Both the position numbers and the translations under genes were made by a program. Below, one piece after another: positions 1-7,172 of a stretch of 64,000 nt of DNA. Origin of the DNA: Streptomyces sp. T39 (GTDB lineage Bacteria > Actinomycetota > Actinomycetes > Streptomycetales > Streptomycetaceae). Position 1 is the stretch's first letter. Each line of letters opens with the position of its first letter. The notes below the pieces were generated by a model that was not told the origin of the DNA, made no database searches, and worked only from the letters and a program-made list of their open reading frames with translations. The stretch covers positions 1 through 64,000 of the forward strand of contig NZ_RDBP01000053.1 of NCBI RefSeq assembly GCF_008042045.1, read 5' to 3'.

Positions 1-1
1 G

Positions 2-526
2 GCCGGCGAGCTGGGGGCCGGCGAGCTGGGCGGCCTCGGCCGGGGTGGCGGCGACGGTGGTCGTCTGGCGGGCACCGGTGTCCAGTTCGGTCCTGAAGTC
101 CCGGTACCTCGTGCCGGACGCGGGCGTCGTACCCGCCGTGCAGAACGACTCGTCGGCCGGAAGCCCCTTGCGCACCGGGTCCGCCGTCCAGGGCGTGCTC
201 GCCGCGGGCAGGTCGCCGGGGGCGAGGAAGCGCGGCACGGCGGCGGAGTACGCCGTGGGAAGGGCGACGGCGGGCGCGGCGGCCGCTGCGGTCAGTGCGG
301 CGCTCAGGGCGAGGTCCGCGGCGGAGCAGCCCCACACCCGTGCCAGGCGTTCCACGGGGGCGAACTCCATCGGAACGGTCCGGCCCGAGCAGTACCGGTG
401 CAGGGTCGCCGCGCCGACCCCCGCGCGGCGTGCGAGGGACTCGTAGCTCCGGCCGGAAGCGCTGCGCAGGGCGTGCAGGCGGGCCGCGAAGGCCTCGGCG
501 TCCGTACGGCGCGGGGTGTCCGCCAT
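2..526 (-). CDS. XRE-type HTH protein fused in frame to a secreted-protein body (partial)
   Basis: The reading frame opens at ATG 526 on the minus strand, behind a GGGAGC ribosome-binding site, and runs off the left edge. Residues 1 to about 70 form an XRE-like DNA-binding domain (SYESLARRAGVGAATLHRYC, then a VERLARVWGC helix), as in many Streptomyces HTH proteins. From codon 72 the sequence becomes identical to the divergently transcribed secreted protein at 704-1087, without its signal-peptide start (PTAYSAAVPRFLAPGDLPAA and onward). The join is in frame and lies exactly at the edge of a 300-bp inverted repeat. The native C-terminus has therefore been replaced by an inverted duplication, or the left end is a misassembly. 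A 14-bp unit is repeated in tandem at positions 1-30. The HTH part is secure. The fused product may not exist in vivo. Confidence 0.55.
   Translation of the reverse strand, partial: MADTPRRTDAEAFAARLHALRSASGRSYESLARRAGVGAATLHRYCSGRTVPMEFAPVERLARVWGCSAADLALSAALTAAAAAPAVALPTAYSAAVPRFLAPGDLPAASTPWTADPVRKGLPADESFCTAGTTPASGTRYRDFRTELDTGARQTTTVAATPAEAAQLAGPQLAG
15..314. repeat. Inverted repeat arm A (300 bp)
   Basis: This segment is the reverse complement of 736-1035, with no mismatch found by eye, and is separated from it by a 421-bp spacer. It carries an inverted copy of the body of the secreted-protein gene. Outside the limits the two arms diverge abruptly. Confidence 0.85.
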
Positions 527-558
527 GCCGCTCCCTTCCCGCGCACGTCCCGGGGCGC

Positions 559-601
559 GTTTCACCCCTCTGTGAAACCCCCACGTCATCGGGGGTGAAA
601 C
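559..601. promoter_or_regulatory. Probable operator cluster in the HTH/secreted-protein divergent promoter
   Basis: Three copies of the heptamer GTTTCAC/GTGAAAC occur within 43 bp: GTTTCAC at 559-565, its complement GTGAAAC at 572-578 and again at 595-601, each flanked by C or G runs. They lie between the divergent starts at 526 and 704. The clustering suggests binding sites for the HTH protein encoded alongside. The assignment is inferred from position and symmetry. Confidence 0.5.
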
Positions 602-703
602 GGTTCCACCGTTCCTGATGCCCCGTCGGACATTGCCCGCCGGGCCGGGCCGCGCGGACGCTGGTGCCTCTCGACCGGCAACGACATACGGGGAACACCA
701 GCC

Positions 704-1087
704 ATGAACCACACCCGCATCCGCACCGCCGCGGCCCTCGCCCTGAGCGCCGCACTGACCGCAGCGGCCGCCGCGCCCGCCGTCGCCCTTCCCACGGCGT
801 ACTCCGCCGCCGTGCCGCGCTTCCTCGCCCCCGGCGACCTGCCCGCGGCGAGCACGCCCTGGACGGCGGACCCGGTGCGCAAGGGGCTTCCGGCCGACGA
901 GTCGTTCTGCACGGCGGGTACGACGCCCGCGTCCGGCACGAGGTACCGGGACTTCAGGACCGAACTGGACACCGGTGCCCGCCAGACGACCACCGTCGCC
1001 GCCACCCCGGCCGAGGCCGCCCAGCTCGCCGGCCCGCTCGCCGCGTTCACCCGCACCACGGCGACCGCGGTGGCCCGGCTCCACTGA
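704..1087 (+). CDS. Small secreted protein, unknown function
   Basis: This 127-aa protein has a Sec-type signal peptide: a short basic start (MNHTRIRT), an Ala/Leu-rich core and a likely cleavage site after APAVA near residue 28. The mature part is about 100 aa, has a single cysteine and no motif I recognise. It is divergent from the XRE-type HTH gene. Small exported proteins paired with an XRE regulator are common in Streptomyces, so the HTH protein may control it through the GTGAAAC sites. Codons 12 to about 110 lie inside inverted repeat arm B, so a second copy of its body exists at 15-314. Confidence 0.7.
   Translation: MNHTRIRTAAALALSAALTAAAAAPAVALPTAYSAAVPRFLAPGDLPAASTPWTADPVRKGLPADESFCTAGTTPASGTRYRDFRTELDTGARQTTTVAATPAEAAQLAGPLAAFTRTTATAVARLH
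736..1035. repeat. Inverted repeat arm B (300 bp)
   Basis: Partner of arm A at 15-314. It lies within the secreted-protein gene and starts at codon 12, so it excludes the signal-peptide start and the last codons. Confidence 0.85.
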
Positions 1088-1262
1088 TCCCGCCGGGCCG
1101 TTCCGGCGTGCACGGGGATGCCGGAACGGCCCGGCGCCACGACCCGGCGCCCCGGCGCCGAGCCGTGGCGTGCCGCGAAATCCGGTTGTCCGCGAGGCGG
1201 CCCGTCTGCTGCACTCGCGGTGCACCGGCGAACGACGCCGGACCGATCCAGGAGGCCAGATC

Positions 1263-1364
1263 ATGCGCGGAACTCTCATGTCCACCCAGGAAGGAAACGC
1301 CCCCCATCTCGAGGACATGACACTTCGTGCACACGCTGAACCTGGGAATCCTGGCGCATGTTGA
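1263..1364 (+). CDS. Putative 33-codon leader peptide overlapping the ribosomal protection gene
   Basis: A good ribosome-binding site (GGAGG, 1251-1255) sits 7 nt before ATG 1263. The frame runs 33 codons to TGA 1362-1364, ending 38 nt inside the next gene (GTG 1327) in a different frame. Its translation would deliver ribosomes over the downstream start. tet(M)-type genes are known to be controlled through short leader ORFs, so an attenuation or coupling role is plausible here. The peptide (MRGTLMSTQEGNAPHLEDMT and onward) has no family I know. The real ORF could equally be fortuitous. Confidence 0.45.
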   Translation: MRGTLMSTQEGNAPHLEDMTLRAHAEPGNPGAC

Positions 1365-3333
1365 CGCCGGCAAGACGAGCCTGACCGAGCGGCTCCTGCA
1401 CCGCACGCACGCCATCGACACACTCGGCAGCGTCGACGCCGGCAGCACCCGGACCGACACCCTCGCGCTGGAACGCCGGCGCGGCATCACCATCAAGGCG
1501 GCCGTCGCCTCCTTCGACGCGGGCGACACCACCGTCAACCTGATCGACACCCCCGGCCACCCGGACTTCGTCGCGGAGGTGGAACGCGCGCTCGGCGTCC
1601 TCGACGGCGCGGTGCTCGTGGTCTCCGCGGTCGAGGGCGTCCAGGCGCAGACCCGGGTGCTGATGCGCGTCCTGCGGCGGCTGCGGCTGCCCGCACTGAT
1701 CTTCGTCAACAAGATCGACCGCGGCGGAGCCCGCCGGGAGGAGCTGCTGCGGTCCATCGGCGAGAAACTGACGCCCGCGCACATCGCCATGAGCCGCACC
1801 GCGGCCCTCGGTACCCCCGCGGCGTCCAGCGCTCCCCGCGCCGGGCGGTCCTTCCGCGCCGAACTGACCACGCTCCTGGCCGACTCCGACGACGAGCTGC
1901 TCGCCGCCTACGTCGACGGGGAGCTGCCGTCGGACGAGCGGCTCGGCCGCGCGCTCGCGGCGGCGACCCGTCAGGGCCGGGTGCATCCGGTGTACTTCGG
2001 ATCCGCGATCACCGGCGCCGGTGTCGACGGTCTGATCGAAGGCATCACTGCGCTGCTGCCGCCGGCCGGCGGCGACCCCGGCGGCCCCCTCTCGGGCACC
2101 GTGTTCGCCGTCGAACGGGGTCCGGACGGCGAGAAGTCGGCGTGGGTGCGCCTGTTCTCGGGCACCGCGCGTCTGCGCGACCGGGTTCCGGTCGGCGGCG
2201 ACGGCCACCCTGCCAGGGTCACCGGCATCCGCGTCGTCGGACACGGTGCGACCGTGGACCGGGACGCCGTGTCGGCGGGGCAGATCGCCGTGGTCCGCGG
2301 CCTCGCCCGGGCGCGCGTCGGCGACGGGGTCGGCGCCCCGGGGCCGGACGCCGCCCGCGGCGGCCACTTCGCCCCGCCGAGCCTGGAGACGGTGGTCGAA
2401 CCGGTGCGCCCCGAGGAGCGCGGCGCCCTCCACCAGGCCCTCGCCCACCTCGCCGAGCAGGACCCGCTGATCGGCCTGCGGCAGGACGACGTGCGGCACG
2501 AGACCTCGCTCTCCCTCTACGGGGAGGTGCAGAAGGAGGTCGTCGAGGCCACGCTCGCGGAGGAGTACGGGATCGGCGTGACGTTCCGCGCGACGACGAC
2601 CGTCCACACCGAGCGGCTCACCGGATCGGGCTCGGCGGCCGAGTTCCTCCGCACCGACCCCAATCCGTACCTCGCCACCGTCGGCCTGCGGGTCGATCCG
2701 GCGGAGGCCGGCTCGGGGTCCGCGTTCCGGCTGGAGGTCGAACCGGGTTCGCTTCCCGCCGCGTTCGTCACGGCGATCGAGGAGACGGTGGCCCGCACGC
2801 TCGAACAGGGTCTGTACGGCTGGCAGGTGGACGACTGCACGGTCACGCTGACCCACTCGGGGTACGCGGCCCGGCAGAGCCATGCGCACGCCGTCTTCGA
2901 CAAGAGCATGTCGAGCACCGCCGGCGATTTCCGCAACCTCACCCCACTGGTGCTGATGAGCGCCCTGCGCCGGGCCGGCACACGCGTCCACGAACCCGTG
3001 CACCGCTTCCGGCTGGAGGTGCCCGCCGTTCAGTACGGACCGGTGCTCGCCGCGCTCACCCGCCACGGCGCGGTACCGCGCACCACGCTCCCGCAGGCGC
3101 GCTCGTACGTGATCGAGGGCGACCTGCCGGCCGCCGCCGTGCACGCCCTGGAACGCCGCGTCCCGTCCCTCACCAGCGGGGAGGGCGTGCTGGAGACCGC
3201 CTTCGACCACTACCGGCCGGTCACCGGGGCTCCGCCGGTCCGGCCGCGTACGGACGCCGATCCGCTGGACCGCGACGGATACCTGAAGCGGGTCGCCCGC
3301 AGGGCGGGCGGCGGGCCGGTGGGCGGGAGGTAG
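1327..3333 (+). CDS. Tetracycline-resistance-type ribosomal protection GTPase (EF-G-like, OtrA/TetM group)
   Basis: This 668-aa translational GTPase has the length of ribosomal protection proteins. Visible motifs are G1 AHVDAGKT (residues 10-17), switch I RRGITIK (51-57), G3 DTPGHPDF (74-81) and G4 NKID (128-131). The beta-barrel domain II and the EF-G-like C-terminal domains follow, including the QSHAHAVFDKSMSS segment near residue 520. Members bind the ribosomal A-site region and release tetracycline using GTP. Streptomyces carry such genes either as self-resistance (otrA) or as orphan homologues, and no tetracycline biosynthetic gene is visible here. GTG 1327 is chosen because it gives the conserved start MHTLNLGILAHVDAGKT. 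A leader ORF at 1263-1364 overlaps the start. Confidence 0.85.
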   Translation: MHTLNLGILAHVDAGKTSLTERLLHRTHAIDTLGSVDAGSTRTDTLALERRRGITIKAAVASFDAGDTTVNLIDTPGHPDFVAEVERALGVLDGAVLVVSAVEGVQAQTRVLMRVLRRLRLPALIFVNKIDRGGARREELLRSIGEKLTPAHIAMSRTAALGTPAASSAPRAGRSFRAELTTLLADSDDELLAAYVDGELPSDERLGRALAAATRQGRVHPVYFGSAITGAGVDGLIEGITALLPPAGGDPGGPLSGTVFAVERGPDGEKSAWVRLFSGTARLRDRVPVGGDGHPARVTGIRVVGHGATVDRDAVSAGQIAVVRGLARARVGDGVGAPGPDAARGGHFAPPSLETVVEPVRPEERGALHQALAHLAEQDPLIGLRQDDVRHETSLSLYGEVQKEVVEATLAEEYGIGVTFRATTTVHTERLTGSGSAAEFLRTDPNPYLATVGLRVDPAEAGSGSAFRLEVEPGSLPAAFVTAIEETVARTLEQGLYGWQVDDCTVTLTHSGYAARQSHAHAVFDKSMSSTAGDFRNLTPLVLMSALRRAGTRVHEPVHRFRLEVPAVQYGPVLAALTRHGAVPRTTLPQARSYVIEGDLPAAAVHALERRVPSLTSGEGVLETAFDHYRPVTGAPPVRPRTDADPLDRDGYLKRVARRAGGGPVGGR

Positions 3334-3537
3334 ACGCCTGGGGGGCCGACCCGCCCCCGCCGCCGGGCAGTTGCGTCCGGCGGCCGGAAATCCGGTTGCC
3401 GTGCGGCGGGGGCGGTGGATCAATGTCCGGCATGGTCACCGGGGCGCGTCCGGCGCGGCGCGCGGGGCGGACGTCCCGGAACCTGCCGCCGTGCGCCGTG
3501 CACGGCGCACACATCCGGCAAGGGAGGGCGCCCGCTC

Positions 3538-4650
3538 ATGAACACGCCGTCGTCACCGTCCGCGGCGGAGCCGGAGGGCCGGCCGCCCGTGCGGATCGGT
3601 GCTCTGGCACCGCTGACCCCGCCCGGCTGGGCCGAGGCGGGCCGGCAGCTGCTCGCCGGACTCGAACTGGCCGTGCGTGACGTCAACGACTCCGGCGGGA
3701 TCGGCGGGGCACCCCTCTCCCTGGTGGTCAGGGACACCGCCGCGGATCCGCGGCGGGCCGAGGCGGCCGTGGACGAACTGGCGGACCTGGGCGTGGCCGC
3801 GCTGGCGGGGGAGTACCACAGCGTCGTCGCCCGCGCCGCCGCCGCCCGGGCGGACGCCCTCGGCCTGCCGTTCCTCTGCTCGTCGGCGGTCCTCGACGCG
3901 CTCACCGACCGGCTGGCGGAAGGGGTCGCGCGCCTCGCCCCCGCGCAGTCCCACGGCTGGCGGGTCTACGCCGACTTCCTCCTCGGCGCGGGCCACCGCC
4001 GCATCGCCGTGGCGGCCGACCCGAGCGTCTACTGGGCGTCCGGGACCCGCATCCTGCGCGACCGCCTCGCGCCGCTCGGCGGCACCGTCGTCGAACTCGA
4101 CGCGAGCGCACTCGCCCCGGCGGCCGTGTGCGACGCCCTCGCCGGTCATCGCGTCACCGCTCTCCTGCTGCTGACCGGGTACCCGGATCCGGCGGTGCCC
4201 GTCGTCGCGGCCGTCCGCCGCGACCCGCGCCTCGCCGGCCTGATGATCGGCGCCCCGGCCGGACAGCCGGAGTTCGCCGGCTGGGCGACGTCGCTGGGCG
4301 CCGACGGCGCGGCCGTCCCGTTCCTGCGCTATCTGCCCGAGCCCCCCGGACCGCTCGGCGCCCGTGTCGGGGCGGCCCTGGGCGAGCGGTTGGGCGAACC
4401 GCCCTCGTTCGTCGCCTTCGAGGGCTACGACACGATCGTTGTCCTCGCCGAGGTGCTGCGTGCGCACGGCACGGACCGGGCGGCCGTCGCCGCGTCCTGG
4501 GGGCGCGTCGCGGTCGAGGGGACCAGGGGGCCGGTCCGTTTCTCCCGCACGCCGGGCACGGGTGTGTGGCAGTGGGCCTGGGCGCCGGTCCAGGTCGCCG
4601 ACCGGGATCCGGCGGACCCGAGCAGCTTCCGGATCCTGCACACCGGCTGA
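3538..4650 (+). CDS. ABC-type substrate-binding protein, branched-chain amino acid type, without signal peptide
   Basis: The 370-aa product has the type I periplasmic-binding fold of Leu/Ile/Val-binding proteins. It opens with VRIGALAPLTPPGW and continues with GLELAVRDVNDSGGI, and the second lobe shows FVAFEGYDTIVVLAEVL. ATG 3538 follows GGGAGGG. There is no signal peptide or lipobox, unlike transporter receptors, and no permease or ATPase gene adjoins. It may act as a cytoplasmic ligand-binding protein, or the true export start may be lost. Its distal part (4345-4483) is copied in inverted orientation 225 bp downstream. Confidence 0.7.
   Translation: MNTPSSPSAAEPEGRPPVRIGALAPLTPPGWAEAGRQLLAGLELAVRDVNDSGGIGGAPLSLVVRDTAADPRRAEAAVDELADLGVAALAGEYHSVVARAAAARADALGLPFLCSSAVLDALTDRLAEGVARLAPAQSHGWRVYADFLLGAGHRRIAVAADPSVYWASGTRILRDRLAPLGGTVVELDASALAPAAVCDALAGHRVTALLLLTGYPDPAVPVVAAVRRDPRLAGLMIGAPAGQPEFAGWATSLGADGAAVPFLRYLPEPPGPLGARVGAALGERLGEPPSFVAFEGYDTIVVLAEVLRAHGTDRAAVAASWGRVAVEGTRGPVRFSRTPGTGVWQWAWAPVQVADRDPADPSSFRILHTG
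4345..4483. repeat. Inverted repeat arm C (139 bp, inside the binding-protein gene)
   Basis: The reverse complement of this segment recurs at 4709-4847 without a mismatch found by eye. The arms are 225 bp apart. Confidence 0.85.
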
Positions 4651-4708
4651 CCACCGGGCCCTCCGCGGGCACCCGACCCCCCTGCCCCCGGCCCCGCGCG
4701 GTCCGTGC

Positions 4709-4847
4709 CCGCCCGGTCCGTGCCGTGCGCACGCAGCACCTCGGCGAGGACAACGATCGTGTCGTAGCCCTCGAAGGCGACGAACGAGGGCGGTTCGCCC
4801 AACCGCTCGCCCAGGGCCGCCCCGACACGGGCGCCGAGCGGTCCGGG
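4709..4847. repeat. Inverted repeat arm D (139 bp)
   Basis: Inverted copy of 4345-4483 lying in the intergenic region. It would encode, on the minus strand, a fragment of the binding protein (GERLGEPPSFVAFEGYDT). The rest of 4651-5021 shows no gene. Confidence 0.85.
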
Positions 4848-5021
4848 TGGGCGGGGAGCCCTCGCGCCCCTCCCGTCACACTCGTGGGAACTGGCGCTCA
4901 ACGGGGGCCCTGTGACCGAGTGGGACCTCGGAGATGCGGGTGGAGCAGCTCACCAGGGATGGACCGGTTGGCATTCCGCGGCCACCTGCAGAGCACTCGT
5001 CACTCGTCGACGGGCCCGGCG

Positions 5022-5540
5022 TCACGTGCTGGTGAGCTTGTCGAGGTCGGGGGCGTAGACGGTCATCCAGTGCGGGTTCAGCCGGTAGTAGACGACCTCG
5101 CGGTTCCAGTCGAAGGCGTCGTCGTCGTAGAAGTCCGCCAAGTAGGCGAGGAGTTCCTGCCAGTCGGCCGTGGTCTCGGCGTCCTCGGGGTTGAGCTCCT
5201 CCACCGTGCCGTGGGTGAACACGCCGAGGTCCTCGCCGCGCATGTGCGCGACGCTGGCGGCCGGGCGGGCCGCGAGATGACGGGCCTTGGCGGCGTTGCG
5301 GGCCGTGCCGAAGTGCCACCGGCCGTGCAGGAAGTGCCCGTCGGCGCCGCTGATCCGCGGTTCGCCCTTCGCGGTCACCGTGGAGAGGGCGAGCGTGCAC
5401 ATGCCGGTGAGGACCCCGGTGAGCTGCGCCGCCGTGATGGTGCGGCCCTCGACGATCGAGCGAAGGTGTGCGGTCGAGCCGGCGAGGGAGGAGTCGAGGA
5501 GGGACTGGAGCTTGTCGAGTTCTTCTGGGGTTTCGCGCAT
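5022..5540 (-). CDS. Pyridoxamine 5'-phosphate oxidase-like flavin-binding protein
   Basis: The product is about 172 aa with the split-barrel pattern of the PNPOx-like superfamily: LALSTVTAKGEPRISGADG, then LHGRWHFGTARNAAKARHL, and the C-terminal YYRLNPHWMTVYAP strand. These proteins bind FMN, F420 or heme and act as small oxidoreductases. The substrate cannot be read from sequence. The start is taken at ATG 5540 (MRETPEELDKLQ). An in-frame ATG at 5579 would add 13 residues but has no ribosome-binding site. Confidence 0.75.
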   Translation of the reverse strand: MRETPEELDKLQSLLDSSLAGSTAHLRSIVEGRTITAAQLTGVLTGMCTLALSTVTAKGEPRISGADGHFLHGRWHFGTARNAAKARHLAARPAASVAHMRGEDLGVFTHGTVEELNPEDAETTADWQELLAYLADFYDDDAFDWNREVVYYRLNPHWMTVYAPDLDKLTST

Positions 5541-5820
5541 GCGTCCATCGTCGGCCGTAAACCCGACACCTTCTGTCATGATTGATGCAGCAGCGGTGAG
5601 GTTGCTCCGCGCGGGTGGCGCTCGGTGCGGCGTGGATGGCGACAGGCGGGGGACGAACGCCGGGACCTGTTCACGAGGGGTCCGTGGGCAACCCGCGCGG
5701 CCGTCCCGTAGGACCGGGACGGCTCGGCACGACTGCCCGTCTCAGGCTGCGGGCGGCGGAGGTGTCGGGAACGACTGCGGGTGACCACCGTCGGGCGAGG
5801 TGTCGCGTACGGCACCTGAG

Positions 5821-5843
5821 GCCGGGCCGGACCCCGGCCCGGC
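5821..5843 (-). terminator. Strong GC hairpin after the SDR gene
   Basis: Perfect 10-bp stem GCCGGGCCGG / CCGGCCCGGC with a 3-nt loop, 27 nt past the stop of the minus-strand SDR gene. The rest of 5541-5869 shows no gene. Confidence 0.6.
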
Positions 5844-5869
5844 GAGCCGGGCAACGAAGCCGTCGACTC

Positions 5870-6526
5870 TCAAGAGCGGCCCATGTGCAGCGCCTCGCGG
5901 TCCCACAGGTGGCGTGGCTGCGTGTGCAGGCGCCAGTAGTGCTCGGCGATGACGTCGGGGTCGAAGTCGGTGCCAGGGGCGACCGGGCCGTCCACGGTGA
6001 CGCTCGCCGCGTGGACTCCGAAGGAGCCGTACTGCTGATCGAGCAGCGCGATCAGCGTCCGGACGCCCGCTTTGCCCAGGGAAAGGCTCACATACTCCAG
6101 CTTGGGTTCGGGCATGCCGCCGGTGACAAGGAACGTTCCGCTCCCCCGAGCTGCCATCGCCGGGGCGAGGCGCGCTGCGGCATTCAGCGCGCCGACCACG
6201 TTGACCGCCCATGCTTCCATATGCTCGCGCACCGACAACTCGCCCAGTTCGTCCGCGCGGACGAGCGCGGCGTTGTACACGGCGACCTCCGGTACGCCGT
6301 GCTCGCCGACGGCCTGGTCCAGGGCCGCGTCCAACTCGGCCCGGTCGGTGCTGTCGGCCTGCAGCGCAATGATCGGGACGCCATAGGGAGCGAGCCCGTC
6401 CGCAACGACACGCAGCGCCTGCTCCCTCCTGGCGATCAGTGTGATCGGCATCCCCTCCCTGGCGAACCGACGGGCGACTGCCTGCCCGATCCCCGGTCCC
6501 GCACCAATGATCACTGCACCAGGCAT
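5870..6526 (-). CDS. Short-chain dehydrogenase/reductase family protein, atypical active site
   Basis: This 218-aa Rossmann-fold protein has the nucleotide-binding motif VIIGAGPGIGQAVARRFA at residues 5-22 and NAA near residue 87. The classical YxxxK pair is absent. The corresponding segment reads YVSLSLGKAG, with Tyr and Lys seven residues apart, so catalysis may differ or be lost. ATG 6526 follows GGAGGGG. It is divergent from a MerR regulator 80 bp away, the usual layout of a regulator with its target oxidoreductase. Confidence 0.75.
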   Translation of the reverse strand: MPGAVIIGAGPGIGQAVARRFAREGMPITLIARREQALRVVADGLAPYGVPIIALQADSTDRAELDAALDQAVGEHGVPEVAVYNAALVRADELGELSVREHMEAWAVNVVGALNAAARLAPAMAARGSGTFLVTGGMPEPKLEYVSLSLGKAGVRTLIALLDQQYGSFGVHAASVTVDGPVAPGTDFDPDVIAEHYWRLHTQPRHLWDREALHMGRS

Positions 6527-6583
6527 GATCCGACCCCTCCATTGTGTGATCAGCGATACTGGGGACGGTAAGGCATCACATCA

Positions 6584-6600
6584 CTGTGAAGGTCAAGGAG
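6584..6600. promoter_or_regulatory. Candidate MerR-family half-site
   Basis: The sequence CTGTGAAGGTCAAGGAG lies in the SDR/MerR divergent region. The complement (CTTGACCTTCAC) resembles -35/half-site sequences recognised by MerR-family regulators of small-molecule stress. It also supplies the AAGGAG ribosome-binding site of the MerR gene. Only one clear half is visible. Confidence 0.35.
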
Positions 6601-6606
6601 AAGGCC

Positions 6607-6996
6607 TTGCGAATTGGCGATCTCGCCCGCGAAACCGGGGTGAGCAGGCGGCTGTTGCGCTACTACGAGGAACAGGGTCTGCTCCGGCCGGCACGGCTGG
6701 GCAACGGCTACCGCGAGTACGCGCAGGCAGATGTCGCCATGGTGCGCCACATTCGATCCATGCTCGCCGCAGGGCTCTCCACCGCGGTGATCGGCAAGGT
6801 CGTGCATTGTGTGCGCGACACGGATGAACTGAGGGTGCCGTCCGGCTGCCCGACCTTCATCGGGGAGTTGCGGCGCGAACGCGCCCGCATCACCGAGACG
6901 ATCAGCCAACTCGAGAGTTCCCGGCGCATATTGGACGCCGTTCTCGACACGGCGCCTCGGCAGGGTGAAGACGCCTCGCGCGAGGCCGCTCTCTGA
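6607..6996 (+). CDS. MerR family transcriptional regulator
   Basis: The 129-aa product has a standard MerR N-terminal winged helix (RIGDLARETGVSRRLLRYYE, then LLRPARLGNGYREY) and a C-terminal coiled helix (ARITETISQLESSRRILDAV). There is a single cysteine in VPSGCPTF. The TTG at 6607 is preferred as start because it gives the family-typical MRIGDLA and follows AAGGAG at the right distance. A GTG at 6586 would add seven residues. It probably controls the divergent SDR gene. Confidence 0.75.
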   Translation: MRIGDLARETGVSRRLLRYYEEQGLLRPARLGNGYREYAQADVAMVRHIRSMLAAGLSTAVIGKVVHCVRDTDELRVPSGCPTFIGELRRERARITETISQLESSRRILDAVLDTAPRQGEDASREAAL

Positions 6997-7138
6997 GCCA
7001 GGTCGGTTGCGTGCAGCACCGGGGCGCGTCCGGGCTCACACGGTGTCCGCCGGGCGGCAGGGTTCGTGGCGGGTGGGGAGGGGCGCGGGCCGGGCCAGGA
7101 GGCCGTCGCGGGCGGCGCGGCGGCCTCCGGCCGGGACC

Positions 7139-7164
7139 CGCCCCGCACCACGGGGTGCGGGGCG
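7139..7164 (-). terminator. Terminator hairpin of the GH9 gene
   Basis: Perfect 11-bp stem CGCCCCGCACC / GGTGCGGGGCG with a 4-nt loop, starting 9 nt beyond the stop of the minus-strand cellulase gene. Confidence 0.65.
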
Positions 7165-7172
7165 GCGCGCAG

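Noticed and set aside
45-446. 133-codon plus-strand frame identical in part to a minus-strand frame at 586-1140
   Set aside because: Both are antisense readings of the inverted repeat. The repeat itself is the observation.
1276-3423. 715-codon minus-strand reading frame
   Set aside because: Complement of the ribosomal protection gene. The product is Arg/Gly/Pro-rich without motifs.
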